Source of the DNA: Chersky-265 sp035275285 | Lineage (GTDB): Bacteria; Fibrobacterota; Fibrobacteria; UBA11236 | NCBI GenBank assembly: GCA_035275285.1 | Contig: DATENA010000271.1 | Coordinates: 1-64,000, forward strand | Reading direction: 5' to 3' | DNA: 64,000 nucleotides | Part shown: positions 50,688 through 59,004 of the stretch, one piece after another | Layout: each line of letters starts with the position of its first letter | Position numbering within the stretch: the stretch's first letter is position 1 | Notes under the pieces: model-generated | Databases searched by the model: none | Seen by the model: the letters and a program-made list of their open reading frames with translations, nothing else | Told to the model about the DNA's origin: nothing | Position numbers and translations under genes: made by a program

Positions 50688-51128
50688 ATGAAAATCAATG
50701 GTTCCTCAATCGTGGTAGTCGGCGCCTCCGCCGGGGGAATGGAAGCGCTGTCCAGGTTGGTCGAACCGTTGCCCGCCGATTTTTCCGCGGCCGTTTTGGT
50801 GGTGCAGCACATGGCCGCCGATTCCACCGGGGATGCGCTCGTGAAAACCTTGGACATCAAGGGAAAGCTCGAATGCCGGCATGCCCAGGATGGGGAAAAG
50901 ATCCGGAACGGCCGCATTTATGTTTCCCAGCCGGACCACCATATGCTGGTGGATGGGGAGAGGATATTGATCACCAAGGGAGCCCGGGAGAATCGTTCCC
51001 GTCCGGGGATAGATCCTTTGTTCCGCTCGGCCGCGGTTTCCCATGGCAATCGCGTGATTGGGGTTTTGTTGACGGGATATCTGGACGACGGCACGGCCGG
51101 CCTGATATCCCGTCAAAAAAAGCGGTAG
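50688..51128 (+). pseudogene. CheB-type methylesterase, truncated at the C-terminus
   Basis: A 146-aa product. It keeps the CheB serine (VVGASAGGMEAL), histidine (VVQHMAAD) and aspartate region (GVLLTGYLDDGTAG), but stops at SRQKKR where normal domains continue for about 40-50 residues. The stop lies 16 bp inside the 3' end of the convergent FadL-like gene, which is itself complete. A deletion or rearrangement fused the two gene ends. It may be inactive. It is the last gene of the signalling island. Confidence 0.75.
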
Positions 51129-52390
51129 TCAATGCCCAAGGCGTAGATGAGCACGTATTTTTCGAGATCCGCCGTGGTATTCATAGAGGCCACCCTGGCC
51201 CGGTCCCCGATGGTGAAATTGCCGGCCCAGGCGGCGGTGACCCCTAAGCGGTCGCTGAAACCGTACCGGGCGCCGGCCCCGAGGGTATAGCTGTCGAGGG
51301 CGGGATTCTCGATCTGGTACACATCCTCATTGGCTCCCGATTCCGTATACAAGGCACCGAGGCTCGTGCGCAGGGGAACGGTCCAATCGTACTCCAAGGA
51401 CAAGGAGACCTCGTAACCGTCGTCGAACGAGTCTTCCGCGCCGCCCCAATCCGCCATGGTATTGAAGTAATAGTTCAGGGACAGGTCGGTGCGCAGTTCG
51501 GGAAGGATGGCGTACCCCGCTCCCAGGCTCAAGGTGGCGGGCAGATCGCGTTGGAACTTGGCGCCCGGGGCCCGCAGGGTCTGCCGCACCAGGTTTACGT
51601 ATCCGGTCCGCGTACCCGGATCCTTGATGATCGAGTCCAGGTTCAGAGCGGACCGCTGGACCTCCCATTCCAGGGAAGTAACCGCCTCGTAACGCAGGGC
51701 CAGGGTCCATTGCGGGGCCGGGAATACATCCACCCCGAGAATGCCGGTATACCCGCGCGCTTCTTCCATGTGATCCACCAGCTTGGACGTGTTCCCGGGC
51801 GGCGCGTCGAAACCCGCGTCCACGGTGATGTCCGTGCGGGCATACAGGGCCCGTCCCGAAAGGGAAACGGCGATCCATTCCCTGGGGGCCCAGGTCCCGC
51901 CCAAGGTGAATCCATAGTAAATCGATCGGAGATAAGTGTCCGCATTGCGGGACGGTTTCATGAAAGCCAGATTGGCCTGGATCGGAAAGACCGTGGCCGA
52001 GCCCTTTTCGTATTCGAGCTCGCCGCCGCCGCCCGGATAGCTGAAGGCGGAAAATGCCGCCCAGTCGTTCTTCTTGAAGACGGCGAAGGCGGTGGGGTAG
52101 AGGGGGCTGACGATGTCCGACTGGTAGGCGAGATTGGGTTTGGCCAGTTCGTGCCGGTTGAATTTCGCCACGGTCTGGTTGGACAGGGACAGGTGCAGGC
52201 CGTCCCGGAGGCGGGTGGCGCCCGCGGGATTGTAGATGGAAACGTCGGCGCCTTCCGTGGCCGCATTGCGGCTCACGCTGCGGATGAATTCGACGCTGTT
52301 GTTATTGCGGTTATCCACGCCCCCCGCTCTGGTTACGGGCGCGAAGACCAGGGAAAACACGGGGATAAGTGCAGCGCGGCTGATCTTCAA
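51113..52390 (-). CDS. OmpP1/FadL-family outer-membrane protein
   Basis: About 425 aa from a TTG at 52390, which has GGAGGGCTCC immediately upstream and begins a signal peptide (KISRAALIPVFSLVFAPVTRAGG). The mature start, NNSVEFIRSVSRNAATEGADV then YNPAGATRL, is the FadL hatch-type N-terminus. Alternating beta strands run to the C-terminal DYRFF with terminal Phe. Such porins carry hydrophobic molecules (long-chain fatty acids, aromatics) across the outer membrane. It diverges from a GDSL lipoprotein, 81 bp away. Confidence 0.85.
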   Translation of the reverse strand: MKISRAALIPVFSLVFAPVTRAGGVDNRNNNSVEFIRSVSRNAATEGADVSIYNPAGATRLRDGLHLSLSNQTVAKFNRHELAKPNLAYQSDIVSPLYPTAFAVFKKNDWAAFSAFSYPGGGGELEYEKGSATVFPIQANLAFMKPSRNADTYLRSIYYGFTLGGTWAPREWIAVSLSGRALYARTDITVDAGFDAPPGNTSKLVDHMEEARGYTGILGVDVFPAPQWTLALRYEAVTSLEWEVQRSALNLDSIIKDPGTRTGYVNLVRQTLRAPGAKFQRDLPATLSLGAGYAILPELRTDLSLNYYFNTMADWGGAEDSFDDGYEVSLSLEYDWTVPLRTSLGALYTESGANEDVYQIENPALDSYTLGAGARYGFSDRLGVTAAWAGNFTIGDRARVASMNTTADLEKYVLIYALGIDYRFF

Positions 52391-52471
52391 GGAGCCCTCC
52401 GGTTTGATGGAATCCGACAAATCCGGCGTTTCAACGTGCGCGCGGACAGGAAATAAATTACTTCTGGGAGT

Positions 52472-53758
52472 ATGAGACCCAAGAACATCCCTCCAATCTA
52501 CTTTTCCAATCCCATCTCCAAGGGTTTTTTGTCCAGGAGCCCCGTCTCCGCATCCCTCCTGATCGCCGTTGTGCTGGTTACGGGATGTTTCGACGACGGT
52601 TCCGGACCGGAGCCTTATTCGATCCCCGAGGACTATGTCGCCGTGGGCAACAGCCTGACCGCCGGGTTCCAAAGCGGCGGCTTGCGGGCCGATTGGCAAA
52701 TGCAAAGCTATCCGGCCCTGCTGGCCAGGCAGATGGGCGTAGCCGATTTCCGGCTGCCCCTCATCGATTCCCCCGGGATCGGCACGCGGAAAATCCTGGG
52801 CCAGACTACGGTTCCGCTGTACCTGGATTCCACCGGCTCCATCACCACCGGGCTGCTCGGCCGTCCGCCCGCGGCGCTCCTGACGGACCCCTATCTGCCC
52901 CGGCCCTACAATGACCTCGGCGTCCCGGGAGCCACCACGCGGGACTTCCTGTACGCGTATGACAGCAACACCTCCCAATCCAAGGGCAACGGATTCTTCA
53001 ATATCGTGCTGCGGGGCGGCCTCTTCCAGAATGCCTCCATGATGCGCCAGGCCATCAGGCTCCAGCCCAGGCTCATGACAGCCTGGCTGGGGAACAACGA
53101 CATCCTGGGCGGCGTCACCGCCGGCACGGTCATCGAAGGCGTCACGGTCACGCCCGTGGCGGCCTATTCCGCCCTGATGGACCTGGCCCTGGACACCCTG
53201 CTGCGGGAGACGCAGGCCCATATCTTCCTGGCCAACATCCCCTCCATCGTCTCCATCCCCTTCGTGACCACCATCCCCACCTACGTGTTCGATCCCAAGA
53301 CCTTCCGGCCGGCCATCGACACCGCCACCCGTTTCCTGACCGCGGAAGCGGACGTGAAATATGTATTGCTCCCCGCCTTGGCGGAGATCGCCAAGAAGAA
53401 CGGGATTCCCAAGGCCCTGGGAGGCACCGGCGAGCCGCTCCCCGGCGGGCTTACCCTCACGTCCGCCGAGGCCGCCATGGCCGAGGCCCTGACCGAGGGG
53501 TACAATGCCTATTTGAAGGCCAAGGCCGAAGCCAACCCGGGCCGTCTCACCCTGGTGGACATCAACGCCCTGCTCAAGGACCTCACCGCCGGCGGGATTC
53601 CCGGCCTCACGTCCGCCTTCATCGTGCTGGACCCGCAGCATTCGGCCTTCAGCCTGGACGGTATCCATCCCAATGCCAAGGGGCAGAAGGAAATCGCGAA
53701 CGCGTTCCTCACGGCCATCAACGGCGCCCTGGGCAGGAATTATCCGAAGGTGGAATGA
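52472..53758 (+). CDS. SGNH/GDSL hydrolase lipoprotein
   Basis: A 428-aa protein with a lipobox LVTGC (C39). Block I is VAVGNSLTAGF (S61), block II is GVPGAT, block III is WLGNNDIL and block V is LDGIHPNAKG (D396, H399). It should hydrolyse esters at the periplasmic or outer-membrane face. An insert of about 80 residues separates blocks III and V. Pairing with the FadL-like porin suggests joint handling of a lipid ester, an inference from context. Confidence 0.88.
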   Translation: MRPKNIPPIYFSNPISKGFLSRSPVSASLLIAVVLVTGCFDDGSGPEPYSIPEDYVAVGNSLTAGFQSGGLRADWQMQSYPALLARQMGVADFRLPLIDSPGIGTRKILGQTTVPLYLDSTGSITTGLLGRPPAALLTDPYLPRPYNDLGVPGATTRDFLYAYDSNTSQSKGNGFFNIVLRGGLFQNASMMRQAIRLQPRLMTAWLGNNDILGGVTAGTVIEGVTVTPVAAYSALMDLALDTLLRETQAHIFLANIPSIVSIPFVTTIPTYVFDPKTFRPAIDTATRFLTAEADVKYVLLPALAEIAKKNGIPKALGGTGEPLPGGLTLTSAEAAMAEALTEGYNAYLKAKAEANPGRLTLVDINALLKDLTAGGIPGLTSAFIVLDPQHSAFSLDGIHPNAKGQKEIANAFLTAINGALGRNYPKVE

Positions 53759-54009
53759 AGCGGGGAGCGGAAAGCCTGGGCGAGTCCGCCCTGGGACAAG
53801 CCGGGATCCTCTCGCAGGGCCTTGAACGTCTTCGCGGCCCTCTCCTTCATCGCGTGACGGGCCCGCATCTCATCATAGCATAGTCAAGTTTTCTTCTGGC
53901 CGTGTTTCAAAAGGAATTTTTCCCAAGCTTCGAGGAAACCAGGACCTGGAGACGCCTCGGAATCCACCGCGGACCGGAATATGCGCTCGGCATATTCATC
54001 CAAGGTCAG
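53759..54009. other. Gene-poor stretch left of the helicase-associated-domain remnant
   Basis: About 250 bp with no intact gene. On the minus strand, a reading ending at about 53884 (LTLDEYAERIFRSAVDSEA...) has protein-like composition but no start or family, and may be another remnant. With the next entry it marks a decayed accessory segment between the GDSL gene and the M64 peptidase. Confidence 0.4.
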
Positions 54010-54486
54010 GCCTTTCCCTGTTGGAGAAGAACCCGATCACCAGGGCGAAATTTCCCCGCCTGGACGAAGACACCATGCTGTCCCTGGAAACTGAACGCGT
54101 GCCGGTGAACGATACCCCAAGGGCAACAGGCTGGGTCGATGGCTCCGGAAGCAGAGGATCAAGCATACCCGGGGCACCTTGAAGAAGCCGTTCCAATCCA
54201 GGCTCCGGTCCATCGGGTTCCCCTTGAAACCCATCACTCGCCATCATGTCCTGTGGCGGCAGCGGTTCCTGGCCTTGAAGGAATACCGGGAAAAGCATCC
54301 GGACCGGTGGCCGATCACCGGTGTTCTGGGCCGATGGTGCTTCTCCCAACGCAACAGGCGCGTGACCGGCCGCTTGAACCGCCACCGGACCGGGTTGCTC
54401 AACAAGCTGGATTTCGACTGGAATACCAAGGAGACGCAATGGTTCCGACGCTGTGACCAATTGGCCGACTACATGCTCCGTCATGG
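54010..54486 (+). pseudogene. Remnant of a helicase-associated (HA) domain protein, frameshifted
   Basis: One frame reads KGNRLGRWLRKQRIKHTRGTL and LRSIGFPL, then VLGRWCFSQRNRRVTGRL and LNKLDFDW. These are two successive HA repeats (LG-W-QR-L-GF-W pattern). The natural upstream part (SLETERVPVNDTP) is in another frame and joins near 54115, so at least one indel is present. No helicase part or start codon remains. HA-domain arrays usually sit at the C-terminus of accessory helicases. Confidence 0.65.
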
Positions 54487-54629
54487 GGGCGGCCTGCCCA
54501 GGGCGAGCAGCCCGGTTGAATCCGAGAGATTCTTGTCGAGTTGGTTGATACCTGGTGGAGAAGAACCAGCCCGCGCTTGCGATCCCGCGGTCCGGCCGCG
54601 AGGGTTATCCGGCCGGCTCCGCCGCTCCG

Positions 54630-56042
54630 CTAGGGGCCGGGGGACAAGGGGATCACGCGGTGGTACGGGGCGAAGGCCCCGTTGCCAGAACTCACCGTCA
54701 CCGACAGCATGCGCACCCCCTTGGGCAGCTTCCAGACCGTGCGCCCCGCGGGTGCGGCTTCGCCGTCTGCGGGCATGCCCACGGTGCGCCCCAGCGGATC
54801 GAGCCCGCGCAGGGTCACCAGGCCGGGTCCGGGCAGGTCGAGGGACAGGCGATCGCCGGCGATGGCGTAGCCGGCCACCGAGCCGCGGGCCGCGACGGTT
54901 CCCGTGATCGGCGCCACATGGATCGTCCAAGCCACCGTATCGGCCAGGAGACCCTTGTTCTTCCGCACCTCCGGGGTCGTGTCGCGCACCAGGGCCGCGA
55001 GCTTGTGGTCCCCGGCGGCGAGATCCCCCAGGGTGAGGCGCCCGGGCGTAGCCGAGACCACGGCCTTTCCGTCCAGGAACCAATCCACGGCGATCGTGGC
55101 CACCGCCAGCGGCTTCACCCTGAACTCGCGGCGTTCCAGGGTCTGCATCGTCACCGCGCCCGCCGGCGGGAAGGCCGAATCCACGGGGCGCACCCGCTGG
55201 TAGGCCTGCAGGATCATCTCCTCGCCGCAGACGCGGCAGAACTGCACCAGCTTGCCCTGATCGTAGCCCGTGTAGCTGTGCATGATGCAATCGGCCTGGG
55301 GGCGGTAGCAGCCATGCGACATGTAGCCGGCGCCTTCGAAGAGCCCCGTCACGCCCGCGGTGCCCGCCGGCGTGGGGATGGCCGTGGCGGCCAGCACCCA
55401 CCGGTTCCATTTCAGGGCCTCGCGCCGCGTCTCGGCGGTGGTGTTGGGCGTCTCGGGGCAGACCTTGGTGCGACCGTCCTCGACGTACTCGTCCTCCAGA
55501 TCGCCGAGGCTGTGCCCGAGTTCGTGCTTCACCACGTGGATGTAATCGCCCTCGGGCATGTAGATCGGTTCGCCGCCCGTCGCGCGCAGGCCGCCTTGAT
55601 CGTTGAAGACCATGATCAGCGTGGTGTATTCAGGAAGGTACTTGGCCGCGGTCTTGAGCGCTTGCGAGCGGTTGCAGTTCCCCGTGGTCCAATCGCCCTC
55701 GAAGCTGCATCCGTAATAGGTATCGCGCGTGACCTTGCCCGGATGCGTCACCCCGCTCTGATTCGACGGCGTGCGGACGGCGAAGGCGTTGAACATGGAC
55801 TTGTGGTCGATATAGAAGCGCGTCGGGTTCTTGGCCTCGAGGAAGAGGGAATCGAAGGCGGCCTTCGCCCAGTCCGAAAAGCGATCGAGCTCCTTGGGGG
55901 TGTAGCCGTCCCCCAGGAACACCAGGTTGATGCGGTTGGCGGTAGGGCCGTTCCAGGTCAGGGTATCGACCGTGACGGTCTGGGCCCGCAGGCCCGCGGC
56001 CAGGGAGAGGCAGGCGGAAAAGGCGGCGAGGCGGAGGCGCAT
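54630..56042 (-). CDS. M64-family secreted metallopeptidase (IgA protease-like)
   Basis: A 470-aa protein with a signal peptide (cut near LRAQ, residue 21). The zinc motif is HELGHSLGDLEDEY (H173, E174, H177), with the LVFLGDGYT and YYGCSFEGDWT segments of M64 peptidases. Several Cys pairs suggest disulfides. The C-terminal ~170 residues form beta-rich domains, the last possibly a sorting or surface domain. The name IgA peptidase comes from a gut relative; an environmental bacterium would use it on other proteins. The gene 1 bp upstream encodes a probable partner. Confidence 0.88.
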   Translation of the reverse strand: MRLRLAAFSACLSLAAGLRAQTVTVDTLTWNGPTANRINLVFLGDGYTPKELDRFSDWAKAAFDSLFLEAKNPTRFYIDHKSMFNAFAVRTPSNQSGVTHPGKVTRDTYYGCSFEGDWTTGNCNRSQALKTAAKYLPEYTTLIMVFNDQGGLRATGGEPIYMPEGDYIHVVKHELGHSLGDLEDEYVEDGRTKVCPETPNTTAETRREALKWNRWVLAATAIPTPAGTAGVTGLFEGAGYMSHGCYRPQADCIMHSYTGYDQGKLVQFCRVCGEEMILQAYQRVRPVDSAFPPAGAVTMQTLERREFRVKPLAVATIAVDWFLDGKAVVSATPGRLTLGDLAAGDHKLAALVRDTTPEVRKNKGLLADTVAWTIHVAPITGTVAARGSVAGYAIAGDRLSLDLPGPGLVTLRGLDPLGRTVGMPADGEAAPAGRTVWKLPKGVRMLSVTVSSGNGAFAPYHRVIPLSPGP

Positions 56043-56043
56043 G

Positions 56044-56511
56044 TCAGGGTCCCTCGGCGGCGGGAAGCTCGACCGAAAGGATGGGGACGGCGGCCACCTT
56101 GGCTCGGGGCGCGGGACCGGACACCGCGGGTCCGGCGGGGCGCGGCCGCAGGAAATCGGCGCGTAGGAAACCGGGACGGTACGGGATGCGCACCACCGCC
56201 AGGGAATCCTCCGCCTCGGGCCCGCCGTTCACGGCGTGGCGCGTGCGCGCGAAAGGATCGGCCAAGGCCCCGCTCCAAACCACGGTGCCCGCGGCGTTAT
56301 GGACCGAGCAATCCCAGCGGCGCTCGGGGCGGATCTTGGCCGGGTCCCGCAGCATCGGCGCGCGCCCGGGCACCACCGTCACGTCCAAGACGGCGAGGCT
56401 ATCGCCCCGCTTCACCACCTGGATGAAGGCCATACGCTCGCCCGCGGAGACCTTCGCCGCAACGAGCAGGCAAAATGCAACGCACACGGCGCGCGCAGCC
56501 GCGATGATCAT
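56044..56511 (-). CDS. Small secreted protein coupled to the M64 peptidase
   Basis: About 155 aa from the ATG at 56511, which has GGGAG 8 bp upstream. A signal peptide (MIIAAARAVCVAFCLLVAAKVSAGE) is followed by a beta-rich domain (RWDCSVHNAAGTVVWSGALA) and a Pro/Arg-rich tail. M64 peptidases in Bacteroidetes carry an N-terminal beta domain of similar kind; here it may be a separate chain. That link is an inference from position and general look, not a proven homology. Its stop is 1 bp from the peptidase ATG. Confidence 0.62.
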   Translation of the reverse strand: MIIAAARAVCVAFCLLVAAKVSAGERMAFIQVVKRGDSLAVLDVTVVPGRAPMLRDPAKIRPERRWDCSVHNAAGTVVWSGALADPFARTRHAVNGGPEAEDSLAVVRIPYRPGFLRADFLRPRPAGPAVSGPAPRAKVAAVPILSVELPAAEGP

Positions 56512-56678
56512 GCCGGAATCTCCCGTCCCCCCGGACCACGCCGCGCGTCCTGCGCGGGGCCCATGGGGTTCCCTCAAGTTAGGGCCGGACGCGGAAACGG
56601 CTTTGCGGGATTCGATTGGGTTTTTAACCATTCCGATTATATCGGCTGTTCCAATACAGCGAAATCCTTTGAAGATCG

Positions 56679-56710
56679 CAAAAAAAAGCCCCCCATTTCT
56701 GGGAGGCTTT
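56679..56710 (-). terminator. Intrinsic terminator after tRNA-Gly
   Basis: On the minus strand AGCCTCCC (56701-56708) pairs with GGGGGGCT (56687-56694), one G-T wobble, across a 6-nt loop. It is followed by eight T. It starts right after the 3' end of the tRNA. Confidence 0.85.
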
Positions 56711-56786
56711 TGGAGCGGGTTAAGAGACTCGAACCCTCGACCTTCTCCTTGGCAAGGAGATGCTCTACCAACTGAGCTAAACCCGC
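56711..56786 (-). tRNA. tRNA-Gly (anticodon GCC)
   Basis: A 76-nt cloverleaf on the minus strand. The acceptor stem GCGGGTT pairs with AACCCGC, the D-arm contains AGCTCAGTTGGTAGAGC, the anticodon arm CTCCTTGCCAAGGAG shows GCC, and the T-arm contains GGTTCGAGTC. The discriminator is T and the CCA end is encoded in DNA. It is a single gene with its own terminator. Confidence 0.97.
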
Positions 56787-56851
56787 ATGTCTCCTGGGCT
56801 TACGTCCGCCCTTGGTGAGGCGGAAATTCCCTGAAGAGCGTAATAGTTTAG

Positions 56852-56871
56852 AAAAAGGCGCCCGGGGCGTC
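56852..56871 (-). terminator. Possible intrinsic terminator of ligA
   Basis: Just past the ligA stop, a GC-rich self-complementary stretch (GACGCCCCGGGCGCC) is followed by TTTTTC. The stem is short and its loop tight, so this is weaker than the tRNA terminator. Confidence 0.4.
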
Positions 56872-58867
56872 AAGACAACCCCAGCATCTTCTTCAAATCT
56901 TCCTCGGAAATGACCTTCACCCCCAGCTTGTTGGCCTTTTCCAGCTTGGAGCCGGCCGCTTCCCCCGCCAATAGGAAGGAGGTTTTCTTGCTCACCGAGT
57001 CCGTGGTTTTGCCCCCGGCCTTCTCGATGAGCTCCTTGGCCTCGTCCCGGGACCAGGTGGGCAGGGTCCCCGTGAGAACGAAGGTTTTGCCGGCCAATTC
57101 CTCCGAGCCTTCCGCGCCCTTGTATTCCAGGCTGACCCCCGCCTCGGCCAGGCGATCGATGAGGGCCTCCGTAACGGGGTTGCGGAAGAATTTGAAGATG
57201 CTTTCGGCCATGCGATCGCCGATTTCGTGGATGGCCAGCAGATCCTCCAGGGAGGCCGCGCGCAAGGCGTCCAGGGTCTTGAAACGGCGGGCCAGCAGGG
57301 TGGAGCTGGTCTTGCCGATGAAGCGGATGCCGAAGCCGTGGATCAGCCGGTCCAGGCCCCGGGTCTTGCTTTCCTGGATGGAATCGATCACGTTGGCGGC
57401 GGACTTCTCGGCCATGCGCTCCAGGTTCTCCAATTGATCCCGCTTCAGGAAATACAGATCGGCCACGGACTTGATCAGGCCGTCCTTGAGCAGGGTCTCC
57501 ACCAGGGCCGGGCCGATATGCTCGATGTTCATGGCGGGACGGGCCGCGAAATGCAGGATGGAGCGGGTGACCTGGGCCGGGCATTGCAGGTTGTCGCAGC
57601 GGAGCGCCACCTCGTCTTCTCCCCTGGAGAGATCGAAGCCGCACACCGGGCATTGCGCGGGCGGCTCGATGGCCTCGGCGTCGCGGGGACGCTTGGCTTC
57701 CACGACGGAAACCACCTTGGGGATGATCTCCCCGCCTTTTTCCACGATCACGTGGTCCTTGATCCTGAGGCCGAGCCGGCCGATTTCGTCGAAGTTGTGC
57801 AGGGTGGCGCGCTTGACCAGGGTGCCGCCCAGCAAGATGGGCTTGAGATGGGCCACCGGGGTAACCGCGCCGGTACGTCCCACCTGGTAGTTCACGGATT
57901 CCAGCACCGTTTCCGCCGCCTCCGTCTTGTACTTGTAGGCGATGACCCATTTGGGGCTCTTGGAGGTCCTGCCCAGCAGGATCTGCTGGCGCAGATCGTC
58001 GACCTTCACCACGACGCCGTCGATATTGTAAGGGATATCGTCGCGGATCCGCAGCCACTCGGCGCAGACCGCCATGATGCCGGCCACGTCCCTGGCCTTG
58101 GCCCGCTTGTCGTTGACGGGGAAGCCGGCCTTGGCCAGGGCGTCCAGGTTGCCCCAATGGGTGCCTTCCGGCTTGTCCACCAGGATGGCATAGGCGTAGA
58201 AATCCAGCTTGCGCAGGGCGCTTTCCTCCGGGTCCTTGAGCTTGAGGCTGCCGGCGGCGGTATTGCGGGGATTCTGCTGTTCCTTGCCGTAGGTCAGCAG
58301 GGAATATTCGTTGAAGGTCTTGAAGTTCCGCCGCGTCATGTAGATTTCCCCGCGCACTTCCACGCGCCCTTTGGGAAAGGAGGCCGGCAGTCTCACGGGG
58401 ATGCTCTCGATGTTGCGGACGTTCCGGGTGACTTCGTCGCCCACGGTGCCGTCCCCGCGGGTGACCGCGAAGGCGAGCTCCCGGTCCTCGTAGACCAGGC
58501 TCATCGCCACGCCGTCGATTTTGAGTTCCACCACGTATTCCAGGTCGGCGGGATCGATCTTTTCGGTGACCTGCCGGTGCCAATCCGCCAGTTCCCCTTC
58601 CGAATAGGTGTTCTGGATGCTGAGCATGGGGTATTTATGCTCGATCTTCCGGAAGCCCGGAGTCAGATCGCTGCCCACGGAAACGGTGGGCGAAGCTTCC
58701 GCGGCGAATTCGGGATGCTCGGCCTCCAGGGCGGCGAGCTCCTTCAGCTTGAGATCGTAGTCCTCGTCGGACATGGGGGAACGGCCCAGCCGGTAATACT
58801 TGTCGTCGGCATCGGCGAGGACGGCCCGGAGTTCCCGGATTTTTTTCTGGACATCCTTTTTGGTCAT
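56870..58867 (-). CDS. ligA: NAD-dependent DNA ligase
   Basis: A 665-aa protein of full family length. The adenylated lysine is K116 in VELKIDGVAMS. NTAAGSLKLKDP and VVKVDDL are nucleotidyltransferase motifs. The zinc finger is CPVCGFDL with CDNLQCPAQ, followed by helix-hairpin-helix repeats (HGFGIRFIGKTSS, LLAIHEIGDRMA) and a C-terminal BRCT domain (about 590-665). It seals nicks in replication and repair. It diverges from cysM. Confidence 0.97.
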   Translation of the reverse strand: MTKKDVQKKIRELRAVLADADDKYYRLGRSPMSDEDYDLKLKELAALEAEHPEFAAEASPTVSVGSDLTPGFRKIEHKYPMLSIQNTYSEGELADWHRQVTEKIDPADLEYVVELKIDGVAMSLVYEDRELAFAVTRGDGTVGDEVTRNVRNIESIPVRLPASFPKGRVEVRGEIYMTRRNFKTFNEYSLLTYGKEQQNPRNTAAGSLKLKDPEESALRKLDFYAYAILVDKPEGTHWGNLDALAKAGFPVNDKRAKARDVAGIMAVCAEWLRIRDDIPYNIDGVVVKVDDLRQQILLGRTSKSPKWVIAYKYKTEAAETVLESVNYQVGRTGAVTPVAHLKPILLGGTLVKRATLHNFDEIGRLGLRIKDHVIVEKGGEIIPKVVSVVEAKRPRDAEAIEPPAQCPVCGFDLSRGEDEVALRCDNLQCPAQVTRSILHFAARPAMNIEHIGPALVETLLKDGLIKSVADLYFLKRDQLENLERMAEKSAANVIDSIQESKTRGLDRLIHGFGIRFIGKTSSTLLARRFKTLDALRAASLEDLLAIHEIGDRMAESIFKFFRNPVTEALIDRLAEAGVSLEYKGAEGSEELAGKTFVLTGTLPTWSRDEAKELIEKAGGKTTDSVSKKTSFLLAGEAAGSKLEKANKLGVKVISEEDLKKMLGLS

Positions 58868-58923
58868 GCGGGGGCCTGGATTTTATGTGGCAAGGAAACG
58901 GCTTCAGCCGGGGAATCGATGCG

Positions 58924-58946
58924 AAAATAGCAATAATTACTATTTT
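58924..58946. promoter_or_regulatory. AT-rich dyad upstream of cysM, possible operator
   Basis: AAAATAG and CTATTTT flank a 9-bp AT-rich centre, an inverted repeat in otherwise GC-rich DNA, 58 bp before the cysM ATG and 56 bp before ligA. Right of it a 7-bp hairpin (58957-58973, CGGAGGC/GCCTCCG) lies in the leader. The site resembles dyads bound by Rrf2-type regulators in general form only. The regulator is unknown. Confidence 0.5.
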
Positions 58947-59004
58947 GGAGACATCCCGGAGGCCCGGCCTCCGATGCTTTCGGAAGCGAAGAGGACGGAC
59001 CACG

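Noticed and set aside
53742..53873. Minus-strand frame of about 42 codons (MRARHAMKERAAKTFKALRED...)
   Set aside because: Composition is protein-like and a helix-turn-helix flavour is possible, but there is no ribosome site or recognisable family, and the area is decayed.
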